NCBI RefSeq assembly: GCF_003605645.1
Contig: NZ_QVMU01000017.1
Coordinates: forward strand, 31,334-95,333
Direction: 5' to 3'
Source: Vibrio sinensis
GTDB lineage: Bacteria > Pseudomonadota > Gammaproteobacteria > Enterobacterales > Vibrionaceae
Length of the DNA stretch: 64,000 nt
Positions 45,336 to 54,111 of the stretch are shown piece by piece. The first letter of the stretch is position 1, and each line of letters starts with the position of its first letter. Under the pieces are notes generated by a model. The model was not told the origin of the DNA. It made no database searches and saw only the letters and a list, made by a program, of their open reading frames with translations. A program made the position numbers and the translations under genes.

Positions 45336-45469
45336 TATCTAATTTCATTGTGCAATTAAGGTTCAATTGGTCAATAAAAGCACATAATTTCGAGCCTGAC
45401 TACTTAAACTATTTTTTGAACGGTTAACAGTTAAACTCCTACGCCTGCTCTACAAGGACTGCTCTACAA

Positions 45470-45479
45470 GGACAGACAC
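45470..45479 (-). repeat. REP-like word GTGTCTGTCC, minus-strand copy
   Basis: GGACAGACAC on the plus strand, preceded by two CTCTACAAGGAC words (about 45449 and 45463). It sits in the Lrp/LysE divergent region and has the same vocabulary as the repeats near the RAYT. Confidence 0.55.
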
Positions 45480-45590
45480 TTAACCAGCGCATCAATCAAT
45501 AATGCACAGATAGGTACCTTAAAATAGGAGCCTTAAATGAGAGAACATTTCAGGCAGTTTCGTCACAATATGATAGTCAGAGGATAATTT

Positions 45591-46175
45591 ATGGAATGGG
45601 AACAAATCGGTGCATTAGCCTTATTTGCTTTTGTCTCAACCTTTACACCTGGACCGAATAACTTGATGCTGATGGCATCAGGAGCCAACGTCGGATTTAA
45701 ACGCAGTATTCCCCATATTTTAGGTATTACTATTGGCTTTCCAGTCATGATCATTTTGGTCGGCCTTGGGCTTATGGAGCTATTTACTCAGTACCCGATT
45801 GTGCATCAGGTATTAAAATTCGTCAGTATCAGCTATCTGTTTTACCTTGCGTATAAAATAGCCACCAGCCAGCCACCGCAAACCAACAACCTCTATCAAC
45901 CGCTGACTTTTCTCAATGCAGCAAGCTTTCAATGGGTCAATCCTAAAGGTTGGTCGATGGCGCTAACAGCTGTCAGCGTTTACAACGTCAATAATTCTGC
46001 GCTAGGCCTTGGGATCATCGCGATCATATTTGTCCTCACTAACATTCCGTCCGGGACGGCGTGGACCATCGCTGGCAAACAATTACAACATATTTTAACC
46101 AGCCCAAGTCGAATTCGAGCTTTTAATTGGAGCATGGCATTTCTGCTTATTGGCTCGACAGTGCCTATGCTTTAA
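45591..46175 (+). CDS. LysE/RhtB-family amino-acid exporter
   Basis: A 194-residue protein with about six membrane helices. The N-terminal FTPGPNNLMLMASGANVGFKRS (residues about 19-40) is the LysE/RhtB hallmark. AGAGGA lies 5 bases before the ATG. It is divergent from the Lrp regulator. The exported amino acid is unknown. Confidence 0.88.
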   Translation: MEWEQIGALALFAFVSTFTPGPNNLMLMASGANVGFKRSIPHILGITIGFPVMIILVGLGLMELFTQYPIVHQVLKFVSISYLFYLAYKIATSQPPQTNNLYQPLTFLNAASFQWVNPKGWSMALTAVSVYNVNNSALGLGIIAIIFVLTNIPSGTAWTIAGKQLQHILTSPSRIRAFNWSMAFLLIGSTVPML

Positions 46176-46328
46176 TTAATCGAAACTCGGGCTAAGCACT
46201 AGGTGGAAAGTCATCTAGAAGAAAGTTCGTAAAGAATACCGTTCCGGTGGCATATTCACCGCTGGTGTAAGAAATGTAAATTTGATTAAAGATACTATCC
46301 GCTTGATGAGGATACTGATACTCTAAAT

Positions 46329-46347
46329 GAGAAGAAGAATAATTATC
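46329..46347 (+). promoter_or_regulatory. Fur-like box upstream of the siderophore-interacting protein
   Basis: The word GAGAAGAAGAATAATTATC matches 14 of 19 positions of the Fur box GATAATGATAATCATTATC. It ends 10 bp before the ATG of a siderophore-utilisation gene, so iron control is likely. Confidence 0.5.
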
Positions 46348-46357
46348 GAGTGGATTC

Positions 46358-47119
46358 ATGCAAAAGAAGTCTTTTAACTCTATTTCTGTTCGATCAACAG
46401 AAACCATTACACCAAACATGCAACGTATTGTCTTTCATGGCGAGGCACTTAAGCAATTCCCTGATGAATGTGAGGGGGGCTATATTAAGTTGCTCTTTAA
46501 TCAAGCTGGTGGGACAGACTTGGCTGAACTGGGTGAAAGCCGACCAGCAATGCGTACCTATACCATTCGTCGTTTCATGAAAAATGAACAAGCGATCGAA
46601 GTCGATTTTGTTCGTCATATTACTGAAGATCTACAATGTGGCTTCGCAGCTCGCTGGGCAATGAATGCCCAAGTTGGTGATAATATTGGTGTAGCAGGTC
46701 CTGGGAATATTTCTGATTTAAATCTTGAAGCCGATTGGTTTTTCTTAACCGCTGATATGACGGCTCTACCCGCACTTTCTGTCAAGATTCGTCAGTTACC
46801 GAAAGATGCACAAGGTTATGCCATCATCAAAGTAGAAAGTGAAGCTGATATCCAAGAAATCGAGGCTCCTGCTGGAATTAATATCCAATGGATCACTGGC
46901 GATCTTGCACAAGCTACTCGCCAACAAATTTGGTTAGAGGGTAATGCTGCGGTCTGGTGTGCTTGTGAGTTCGATTCAATGCGTGCGTTACGTCAGTATT
47001 TCCGTAACGACAAGCAAGTTGAACGCGAAAATATCTACATTAGTAGTTACTGGAAACAAGGTGTGTCTGAAGATGGTCATAAGATCATCAAACACCAAGA
47101 TGCTGAAGAAAACGAATAA
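46358..47119 (+). CDS. Siderophore-interacting protein (FAD ferric-siderophore reductase)
   Basis: A 253-residue protein of the SIP/ViuB family. The FAD-binding motif is RPAMRTYTIRRF (R-x-Y-T/S, near residue 62), then GDNIGVAGPGN, the SIP-type FFLTADMTALPAL near residue 127, and a C-terminal YISSYWKQGVSEDGH. It reduces Fe3+ in cytoplasmic ferric-siderophore complexes to release iron. No siderophore receptor or transporter is adjacent. A Fur-like box precedes the gene. Confidence 0.9.
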   Translation: MQKKSFNSISVRSTETITPNMQRIVFHGEALKQFPDECEGGYIKLLFNQAGGTDLAELGESRPAMRTYTIRRFMKNEQAIEVDFVRHITEDLQCGFAARWAMNAQVGDNIGVAGPGNISDLNLEADWFFLTADMTALPALSVKIRQLPKDAQGYAIIKVESEADIQEIEAPAGINIQWITGDLAQATRQQIWLEGNAAVWCACEFDSMRALRQYFRNDKQVERENIYISSYWKQGVSEDGHKIIKHQDAEENE

Positions 47120-47165
47120 TATACATAAACATCCAACCAGAGTTCGAGGTTGGATGTTCTTATTT

Positions 47166-48041
47166 TTATTCAGCCAATTTTTCCGCTAGAAAATCGATCA
47201 ACAAACGAACCTTAGGAGATAGATTCCGGTTTTGTGGGTAGAGCGCCCAAATCCCTTCTCGCTCATCTCGATAGTCACTTAGAACCTCAACCAATTCCCC
47301 CTCATCCAAAGCTTGTTGCACATAGTAATCAGGAAGTTGCACTAGTCCTAGATCTCTCTTTGCCGCATCGAGTAATGCAAAGCCTGAGTTACATTGAATT
47401 CGTCCCGAAACTCGTAGCGACTTCTCACGTTTATTATCTTTAAAACGCCAATATTCAATCGAACCCACTAAACATTGATGGTTTGCCAATTCTGATAATG
47501 TATAAGGTTCGCCAAAGCGCTCAAGATATTTAGGGCTCGCACATACGTAAAGTTGACGACTAGAAAGCCGCTTCGCAATTAATGTCGAATCTCTTAATCG
47601 ACCTAAGCGGATTGCCACATCTACGCCCATTTCAATCAGATCCAAGGTTTGATTGGTTAAATTCAGCTCTAGATCAACTTGTGGGTAGCACTCTAAAAAC
47701 TGATGCAGCAAGGGCGCTAAGTGAGTTTCACCGTACGTCACTGGAGCCGTTACTTTTAATAACCCCTTGGGCGTGCTTTGCATTTGTGTCACAGCCAACT
47801 CCGCCAATGCTAAGCCCTCGACTAGGTGTTTACATTGGCTGTGATAGAGCAAACCTGCCTCTGTTAACGTCACTTTACGAGTCGTACGGTGAAGTAGCTT
47901 TACCGCAAGACGTTCTTCTAACGCCGCCACTTTACGGCTCACTTGTGCTACTGAGGTATGTAATTTTTTGGCCGCATCGGTAAAACTGTTTGTCTCAGCT
48001 ACCGCAACAAATTCACTTACACCTTCCCAATTTGCCATCAA
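47166..48041 (-). CDS. LysR-family transcriptional regulator
   Basis: A 291-residue protein. The N-terminal winged helix-turn-helix (FVAVAETNSFTDAAKKLHTSVAQVSRKVAALEERL, residues about 11-45) is followed by the LysR substrate-binding domain from about residue 90. It is divergent from frmA, and orthologues in the same position likely control formaldehyde detoxification. A T-N11-A LysR box was not confidently located. Confidence 0.9.
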   Translation of the reverse strand: MMANWEGVSEFVAVAETNSFTDAAKKLHTSVAQVSRKVAALEERLAVKLLHRTTRKVTLTEAGLLYHSQCKHLVEGLALAELAVTQMQSTPKGLLKVTAPVTYGETHLAPLLHQFLECYPQVDLELNLTNQTLDLIEMGVDVAIRLGRLRDSTLIAKRLSSRQLYVCASPKYLERFGEPYTLSELANHQCLVGSIEYWRFKDNKREKSLRVSGRIQCNSGFALLDAAKRDLGLVQLPDYYVQQALDEGELVEVLSDYRDEREGIWALYPQNRNLSPKVRLLIDFLAEKLAE

Positions 48042-48438
48042 CTTAAAACTCTATAGAACCTAAAGTCCCATTCTATCATTATTACGTATTTGTAAAAATC
48101 ATTTTCAATATAGCTGGATTATCAAATATCAAAAAACCTCTAGAATAGGCTCCAACAAAACGACACAGCGAGCGAGAAAATACTCAGCTACGCTTACAAC
48201 GAATCGGTCGTTATACATACTTTTACTTACTAGATGCTTGAATAGCTTCTAGACCCAAAATTTGAAGATACAACTCGGTGGCAAGAAAGTCCCTTAAGCA
48301 TAGGTTTACTATGAAATTAAGGCGAAGAACGTAACCAACACTGCTGTATCTTCAAGTATGACGGGTACATACGAATTAATTTATATAGAAATCTAACACT
48401 TACTTTACTGTCCGTAAGTAATAACTAAGGAAACACCA
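48042..48438. other. Divergent regulatory region between lysR and frmA
   Basis: A 397-bp region. The central and right parts are occupied by an ERIC-like element at about 48246-48370, leaving about 70 bp for the frmA promoter. Confidence 0.55.
48246..48370 (+). repeat. ERIC-like intergenic element
   Basis: A 125-bp element, close to the 127-bp ERIC length. Terminal words TTGAAGATAC and GTATCTTCAA form an inverted repeat. The right end, TTCAAGTATGACGGGTA, preceded by GTAACCAACACTGC, matches the remembered ERIC end (GCCAACGC...AGCTTGAAGTATGACGGGTA). The CTCGGTGGCAAG word matches the ERIC left part. It lies between lysR and frmA. Confidence 0.75.
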
Positions 48439-49587
48439 ATGGCACTTGAAATCAAACCAGGTCAAACTCATATCAAATCTAAAGCGATGGTTGCTTGGGC
48501 AGCCGGTGAACCACTAAAAATGGAAGAAGTTGATGTACAACTTCCAAAAGCAGGCGAAGTTTTAGTTCGCATCGTTGCAACTGGTGTTTGTCACACTGAC
48601 GCATTCACTCTATCAGGTGATGATCCAGAGGGTATCTTCCCATCAATCTTAGGTCATGAAGGTGGCGGCATCGTTGAAATGATCGGCGAAGGCGTGACCA
48701 GCGTTGAAGTCGGCGACCACGTTATCCCTCTTTACACAGCTGAATGTGGCGAATGTAAATTCTGTAAGTCTGGTAAAACTAACCTATGCCAAGCGGTTCG
48801 TGAAACCCAAGGTAAAGGTCTAATGCCAGACGGAACTAGCCGCTTTTCTATCAACGGCGAAACTATTTTCCATTACATGGGTTGTTCAACTTTCTCTGAG
48901 TACACAGTACTACCTGAAATCTCATTAGCGAAAGTAAGTAAAGACGCGCCTCTAGAAGAAGTTTGTCTACTAGGTTGTGGCGTAACAACTGGTATGGGTG
49001 CGGTTCTAAATACGGCAAAAGTTGAAAAAGGTGACAATGTTGCTGTATTCGGCCTTGGTGGTATCGGTCTTTCTGCAATCATTGGTGCTCGTATGGCTGG
49101 TGCTAACCGCATCATCGGTGTTGATATCAATGAAAGCAAATTCGAACTTGCTAAACAGCTTGGCGCGACTGACTGCATTAACCCAATGAAATTCGACAAG
49201 CCAATTCAAGATGTGATTGTTGAAATGACTGACGGCGGCGTTGAATACTCATTTGAGTGTATCGGTAACGTAAACGTAATGCGTCAAGCACTAGAATGCT
49301 GTCATAAAGGTTGGGGCGAATCTGTCATCATTGGTGTTGCCGGCGCAGGTCAAGAGATCTCAACTCGTCCATTCCAACTTGTAACTGGTCGTGTATGGCG
49401 TGGTTCTGCTTTCGGTGGTGTTAAAGGCCGCTCTGAACTTCCAGAAATTGTTAACCGTTACATGGCGGGTGAGTTTGGTCTACAAGAGTTCATCACTCAC
49501 ACAATGGGCTTACAAGACGTTAACGAAGCATTTGAACTAATGCACAAAGGCGAGTCTATCCGTACTGTTCTACACATGGATAAATAA
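48439..49587 (+). CDS. frmA: S-(hydroxymethyl)glutathione dehydrogenase / class III alcohol dehydrogenase
   Basis: A 382-residue zinc enzyme that oxidises S-hydroxymethylglutathione to S-formylglutathione with NAD+. Catalytic zinc ligands are in GVCHTDAF, GHEGGG and LLGCGVTTG. The structural zinc site is CGECKFCKSGKTNLC. The nucleotide motif is GLGGIGL near residue 199. Segment TGRVWRGSAFGGVKGR is typical of class III. It is the first gene of the frmA-fghA operon. Confidence 0.96.
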   Translation: MALEIKPGQTHIKSKAMVAWAAGEPLKMEEVDVQLPKAGEVLVRIVATGVCHTDAFTLSGDDPEGIFPSILGHEGGGIVEMIGEGVTSVEVGDHVIPLYTAECGECKFCKSGKTNLCQAVRETQGKGLMPDGTSRFSINGETIFHYMGCSTFSEYTVLPEISLAKVSKDAPLEEVCLLGCGVTTGMGAVLNTAKVEKGDNVAVFGLGGIGLSAIIGARMAGANRIIGVDINESKFELAKQLGATDCINPMKFDKPIQDVIVEMTDGGVEYSFECIGNVNVMRQALECCHKGWGESVIIGVAGAGQEISTRPFQLVTGRVWRGSAFGGVKGRSELPEIVNRYMAGEFGLQEFITHTMGLQDVNEAFELMHKGESIRTVLHMDK

Positions 49588-49677
49588 GCTTAAAAATAAA
49601 ACATTAGCAAATATTCAATCGGCTCCTCCCTCATCAATTGAGGGAGGGCATTAACACTGATAACTAGAGATCTATCA

Positions 49678-50517
49678 ATGACCATTGAAAACGTAAGCCA
49701 AGCCAAAGTATTCGGTGGTTGGCACAAACAATACACACATACATCAGACACATTAAACTGCAACATGCGCTTTGCGATCTTTTTGCCACCTAACGCAACT
49801 AAATCTAACCCTGTACCTGTGTTGTACTGGCTTTCTGGTTTAACTTGCACAGATGAAAACTTCATGCAAAAAGCGGGAGCATTTCGCGTAGCTGCCGAAC
49901 TTGGTATCGCCATTGTAGCACCAGATACTAGCCCTCGTGGTGACGATGTCGCTGACGATGATGGCTACGATTTAGGTAAAGGTGCTGGATTTTATTTAAA
50001 TGCCACCCAAGCTCCTTGGTCAGATCACTACCAAATGTATGATTACGTAGTAAAAGAGCTACCAGCTCTGATTGAAGAAAACTTCCCTGTATCGAAAGTG
50101 AAGTCTATTTCCGGACACAGCATGGGTGGACACGGTGCACTAACTATTGGTTTGAAAAACAGCCAACAATACCGTTCGATCTCAGCGTTCAGCCCGATTA
50201 CGAACCCAATGCAATGCCCTTGGGGACAAAAAGCATTCAGTGCCTATTTAGGTAATAATTTTGAAGCTTGGAAAGAGTACGATACAACTGAACTACTGAA
50301 GAAAGCAAAAGCTGGGTTACCGATTTTAGTTGACCAAGGTGATGCCGATAACTTCCTTGTAGAGCAATTAAAACCACAAGAGCTAATTGCTGCTGCAAAC
50401 CTGTTCAAATCAGATGTAGAAGTACGCATGCAACCAGGTTATGACCATAGCTACTATTTTATTTCTAGCTTTATTGGTGACCACCTACACTTCCACGCAA
50501 AACATCTATTTGCTTAA
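49678..50517 (+). CDS. fghA: S-formylglutathione hydrolase
   Basis: A 279-residue esterase-D family alpha/beta hydrolase. The nucleophile motif is SGHSMGGHGAL (near residue 147), with D in DQGDADNFL and H in GYDHSYYF completing the triad. It releases formate and glutathione from S-formylglutathione, the second step after FrmA. It lies 90 bp downstream of frmA with no terminator between. Confidence 0.96.
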   Translation: MTIENVSQAKVFGGWHKQYTHTSDTLNCNMRFAIFLPPNATKSNPVPVLYWLSGLTCTDENFMQKAGAFRVAAELGIAIVAPDTSPRGDDVADDDGYDLGKGAGFYLNATQAPWSDHYQMYDYVVKELPALIEENFPVSKVKSISGHSMGGHGALTIGLKNSQQYRSISAFSPITNPMQCPWGQKAFSAYLGNNFEAWKEYDTTELLKKAKAGLPILVDQGDADNFLVEQLKPQELIAAANLFKSDVEVRMQPGYDHSYYFISSFIGDHLHFHAKHLFA

Positions 50518-50606
50518 CTATAAAATGGCTAAAGCATCTTAGTATTGACGTCTCCCATCATCTAGCAGGTACAATAGCGTTTTCTGCTCGATGATGGATA
50601 CACTTA

Positions 50607-51008
50607 ATGAAAACACTCATGCGATCACTCTTATTATTGGTGATCATCGCTGCTGGCGTATTGGCTTGGGTTTTTATTCCAACCCACGAATCGATGGGTA
50701 AACAAGTACTAGAACAACCATTAAATGATACGTTCCGACTCGTCGGACATCGCATTTATTCGACCGATCCTGATAGCAGCAAAATGTTCAGTTATTTTGT
50801 TCTCTCTGACGCAACAAACGTCGAGGATGAAAAACCCTTCTTAACAACCTCCGATCAATTTGTTCGCGCTAAACAAACCGGTGACAATACAATTAGTCTT
50901 ACCGTCAATGGGCGAATCTATCAATACCACAACGATCTATGGGTAAAAATGGAGAATGGTCAACTTCATCATTGGTATGTCAGCACTCAAAGTAACTATG
51001 TGCGTTAA
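50607..51008 (+). CDS. Small membrane-anchored or exported protein of unknown function
   Basis: A 133-residue protein with an N-terminal hydrophobic helix (LLLLVIIAAGVLAWVFI, residues about 8-24) and a soluble C-terminal domain rich in aromatic residues (RIYQYHNDLWVKMENGQLHHWYV). It is likely anchored in the inner membrane with a periplasmic domain. I recognise no family. The last 18 bases, including the TAA, are exactly duplicated in tandem. Confidence 0.65.
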   Translation: MKTLMRSLLLLVIIAAGVLAWVFIPTHESMGKQVLEQPLNDTFRLVGHRIYSTDPDSSKMFSYFVLSDATNVEDEKPFLTTSDQFVRAKQTGDNTISLTVNGRIYQYHNDLWVKMENGQLHHWYVSTQSNYVR

Positions 51009-51026
51009 AGTAACTATGTGCGTTAA
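50991..51026. repeat. 18-bp perfect tandem duplication spanning a stop codon
   Basis: Unit AGTAACTATGTGCGTTAA at 50991-51008 and again at 51009-51026, in frame. Each copy encodes SNYVR plus TAA, so the gene ends in two in-frame stops 18 bp apart. Confidence 0.95.
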
Positions 51027-51077
51027 CGATATTTATTAAGTCAACTAATTAAATACACTTGTGAATTCGTTCGTTAT

Positions 51078-51129
51078 ACAAAAAGTTAGCCCCGCCATCG
51101 ATTTATCGAGTGCGGGGCTAACTTTTTGT
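51078..51129. terminator. Long bidirectional terminator
   Basis: An 18-bp stem from ACAAAAAGTTAGCCCCGC to its complement, with a 16-base loop, between the convergent small membrane-protein and Cof-phosphatase genes. Confidence 0.85.
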
Positions 51130-51157
51130 CTTTCAGTCACTGCGTTCCAGTCTAAAT

Positions 51158-51955
51158 TTACAGTAACTTCTCTTTTATCACTTGCAGCACACCTGAATCA
51201 CGGTTACTAGGCGCCTGAAAACGTGCCATTTTTTTCACTACTTCATGCGCATTTTCCATCGCATACGAGTATCCACTCACTTGTAGCATCTCAAGATCAT
51301 TTAAATAATCACCAAACGCCATGGTTTCTTGAACAGAAAAGCCCATCGTATGTTGAAGATGCTGAATCGCCGCACCTTTCGATGCTTGAGCATTCATCAT
51401 ATCCAACCAAATTTTTGCACTAATCACCACTTGGTGACTATCGCCGAACTCTTGATTGAGTGTTGGGAAAACATGTTGCTCAGTACCATCAAAATGGCAA
51501 ACCGCAACTTTCATAAAATCATCATCAACCGTTAACACATCTTCCACGTATTCACAGCGATGGTAATATTTAGCGAACTCTTCAAGCGCCTGTGGATCTT
51601 GAGTTTCAATATAAGCAGACCGCTTGCCACACAACACAAAGTAAGCACCATCAATCGCTCTAACTTTTTGAACAATTTGCTCAATTTCTGATTTAGGAAT
51701 GGTACAACTATAAAGTTCTTTACCTTGGTACATGACTAAAGTGCCATTTTCAGCGACATAAACAATACGGTCTTGTACTGAAGAAAACGTATTTAACAAG
51801 CTATAGTATTGACGTCCAGATGCGGCGGAAAAAAGAATGCCTTTCTCTTCTAATTGAGGAAACACATCAAAAAATTCCGCGGGTAATTTTCCATTTTCAT
51901 CCAGTAAGGTGCCATCCATATCGGAGGCTACAAATTTAATCTTCATTTCAGACAT
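51158..51955 (-). CDS. Cof-type HAD-IIB phosphatase
   Basis: A 265-residue protein. The HAD nucleophile motif is ASDMDGTLLDENG (near residue 10); motif II SAASGR, motif III with K, and motif IV FGDYLNDLEML near residue 212. It dephosphorylates sugar phosphates or pyridoxal phosphate/FMN-type substrates. The start at 51955 was chosen because the 37 residues upstream look like leader translation; ATG 51946 is an alternative. Confidence 0.9.
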   Translation of the reverse strand: MSEMKIKFVASDMDGTLLDENGKLPAEFFDVFPQLEEKGILFSAASGRQYYSLLNTFSSVQDRIVYVAENGTLVMYQGKELYSCTIPKSEIEQIVQKVRAIDGAYFVLCGKRSAYIETQDPQALEEFAKYYHRCEYVEDVLTVDDDFMKVAVCHFDGTEQHVFPTLNQEFGDSHQVVISAKIWLDMMNAQASKGAAIQHLQHTMGFSVQETMAFGDYLNDLEMLQVSGYSYAMENAHEVVKKMARFQAPSNRDSGVLQVIKEKLL

Positions 51956-52234
51956 CACTTCAACTCTAACAATTGGCAAAAATGCAACCGTAATGACAAT
52001 ACTAATAGTCATGTTAGCTGCTTTATAAATTACTGTGTACGTTACAGGAAATGGGCCTAATCTCAAGCCAAATCAATAACTAGACTCTACCGCCATATCA
52101 AACAAACTCTAACCTATAAAATGGACTATAGAACATCGCTATATTTAGCGGCTTAAAGCCTTGCGCGTCGATGGTAATCTCAACTAAAACAGGTACAATC
52201 CACCGCTTAATTTTCCCGAACCAGAGCCAATAAC

Positions 52235-53917
52235 ATGCTTTCGTCTCAATCATGCTTTACTCGTTTTAAGACGCAAATCGATGGCGATACGTTGCCTCAA
52301 CGTTTTACTTTTCCGTTTTATTACACGCCCCACCCTCTTTGTGTTCAAGCTGCGCAACAGCTACAACAGCATTTACAAACACAAACAGATTGGCAGCATG
52401 ATTTTGGTATAGAACAGAGTGGCTCAGTTGGAATAGGGAAAATGTTTGGTGTTCTACTGGTCAAGTCACCTCAAGGTGAACTTGGATTCTTATCTGCATT
52501 CTCAGGTAAGATTGCTGACCAAAACTTACTACCAAATTTTGTTCCTCCTGTGTTTGATATGCTTGCCGAAGAAAGTTTTTTTCGCACCGAGCTTGCTGAA
52601 ATTTCAGCCGTCAATATTGAAGTCTCTCGATTGAGCGCTGACCCGAAGCGTCTTGAATTGACTGAAACATTAAAGCAATGGCAATACGACTACAAAATAC
52701 AAGAACAAGCTCAACGCCAAACCATGATTGATGGTCGCGCTTCACGTAAGCAAGAACGTCAACTCGGTGAACAATTTTTAACTGGCGAAGATCTCCAAGA
52801 ACTATTGAACGAACTTGCAAAAAAAAGTGTCGCTGAAAAGAACGTTCTGAAATACCTGAAACTTGAATGGGATGAGAAAATCGCTCAATTATCAGTTCAA
52901 CTGGAAAGTATTAACGGTGAGCTAGCAAACTATAAGCAAAAAAGAAAAACACTCTCTAATGCTTTGCAAAACAAACTATTCGAGCAGTATCGTTTTTTAA
53001 ATGCTCATGGTGAAGAAAAATCACTCAAAGCGATATTCTCCGAAACAACGACGCCAACACCACCAGCTGCTGCTGGCGAGTGCGCAGCACCAAAGCTGCT
53101 GCATTATGCTTACAAACATGGCTATACACCTATCGCTATGGCGGAGTTTTGGTGGGGAGCTTCGCCAAAATCGGAAGTACGCCAGCACCAGAAATTCTAT
53201 CCATCTTGTCATGGAAAATGCCAACCGATATTAACTCACATGCTACAAGGCCTTGAAGTTGACCCAAATCCGTTGGAAGACAATTGGGGTGAAAACAAAC
53301 CACTTGAGATCGTTTATCAAGATGACGCTATCGTTGTTGTCAATAAACCATCAGGTCTGTTGTCCGTTCCTGGTAAAACGATAAAAGACTCAGCCTATAC
53401 TCGTGTTCAGGCTTTATTTACGGATGTAGAAGGACCTTTTGTCATACATCGTTTAGATATGGCGACATCGGGCTTATTGGTTTTTGCATTAACAAAACGC
53501 GCCAATAAAAGTCTGCAAAAGCAGTTCATCACCCGAGGGGTCCAAAAACGTTATGTAGCTTTACTCGAGGGCGAAGTAGCTCAAAGTGAGGGGACGATTA
53601 AATTACCTATGCGAGGCGATCCTGATGACCGTCCACGTCAACTTGTCTGCTTTGAACATGGCAAGCCTGCTGAAACCTATTGGCAATTGATTCACACCAA
53701 AAATGGACGAAGTAAGTTGTATATGTACCCTAAAACAGGCCGCACCCATCAACTACGAGTTCATTGCGCGCATCATTTAGGTTTAAATCTTGCCATGGTG
53801 GGAGACGGTTTGTATGGGGAAAAAGAAAATCGCTTACATCTGCACGCAGAAATGCTCGAATTTGATCACCCTTACCACCATGAACGCCTGTCATTCCAAG
53901 TCGAATCAGATTTTTAG
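52235..53917 (+). CDS. RluA-family pseudouridine synthase with long N-terminal extension
   Basis: A 560-residue protein. The C-terminal RluA catalytic domain (about residues 350-560) has IVVVNKPSGLLSVPGK, the nucleophile Asp408 in HRLDMATSGLLV, and YPKTGRTHQLRVH. RluA itself is about 220 residues. The extra N-terminal 340 residues include a coiled coil (about 140-260) and a short cysteine-containing segment. It modifies rRNA or tRNA uridine. The extension, known in vibrio homologues, may bind the ribosome. Confidence 0.88.
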   Translation: MLSSQSCFTRFKTQIDGDTLPQRFTFPFYYTPHPLCVQAAQQLQQHLQTQTDWQHDFGIEQSGSVGIGKMFGVLLVKSPQGELGFLSAFSGKIADQNLLPNFVPPVFDMLAEESFFRTELAEISAVNIEVSRLSADPKRLELTETLKQWQYDYKIQEQAQRQTMIDGRASRKQERQLGEQFLTGEDLQELLNELAKKSVAEKNVLKYLKLEWDEKIAQLSVQLESINGELANYKQKRKTLSNALQNKLFEQYRFLNAHGEEKSLKAIFSETTTPTPPAAAGECAAPKLLHYAYKHGYTPIAMAEFWWGASPKSEVRQHQKFYPSCHGKCQPILTHMLQGLEVDPNPLEDNWGENKPLEIVYQDDAIVVVNKPSGLLSVPGKTIKDSAYTRVQALFTDVEGPFVIHRLDMATSGLLVFALTKRANKSLQKQFITRGVQKRYVALLEGEVAQSEGTIKLPMRGDPDDRPRQLVCFEHGKPAETYWQLIHTKNGRSKLYMYPKTGRTHQLRVHCAHHLGLNLAMVGDGLYGEKENRLHLHAEMLEFDHPYHHERLSFQVESDF

Positions 53918-53947
53918 TCATCGCTCACACATCCCTATTCCATATAA

Positions 53948-53965
53948 GAAGCGCTTCGGCGCTTC
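53948..53965 (+). terminator. UUCG-tetraloop terminator
   Basis: The stem GAAGCGC/GCGCTTC with loop TTCG is followed by ATTTT, 30 bp after the pseudouridine synthase stop. Confidence 0.75.
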
Positions 53966-54111
53966 ATTTTCACTCAACCAAAATAACAACTCTATCAATT
54001 AAACCTCTAAATATTGAGATATGCTTCGACAATAAAAACCTAGATAAACAGTAGCATTAACAAATAATACCCCATTCCATATAATCGAGTTTTATATGGT
54101 GAGAGACAAAT

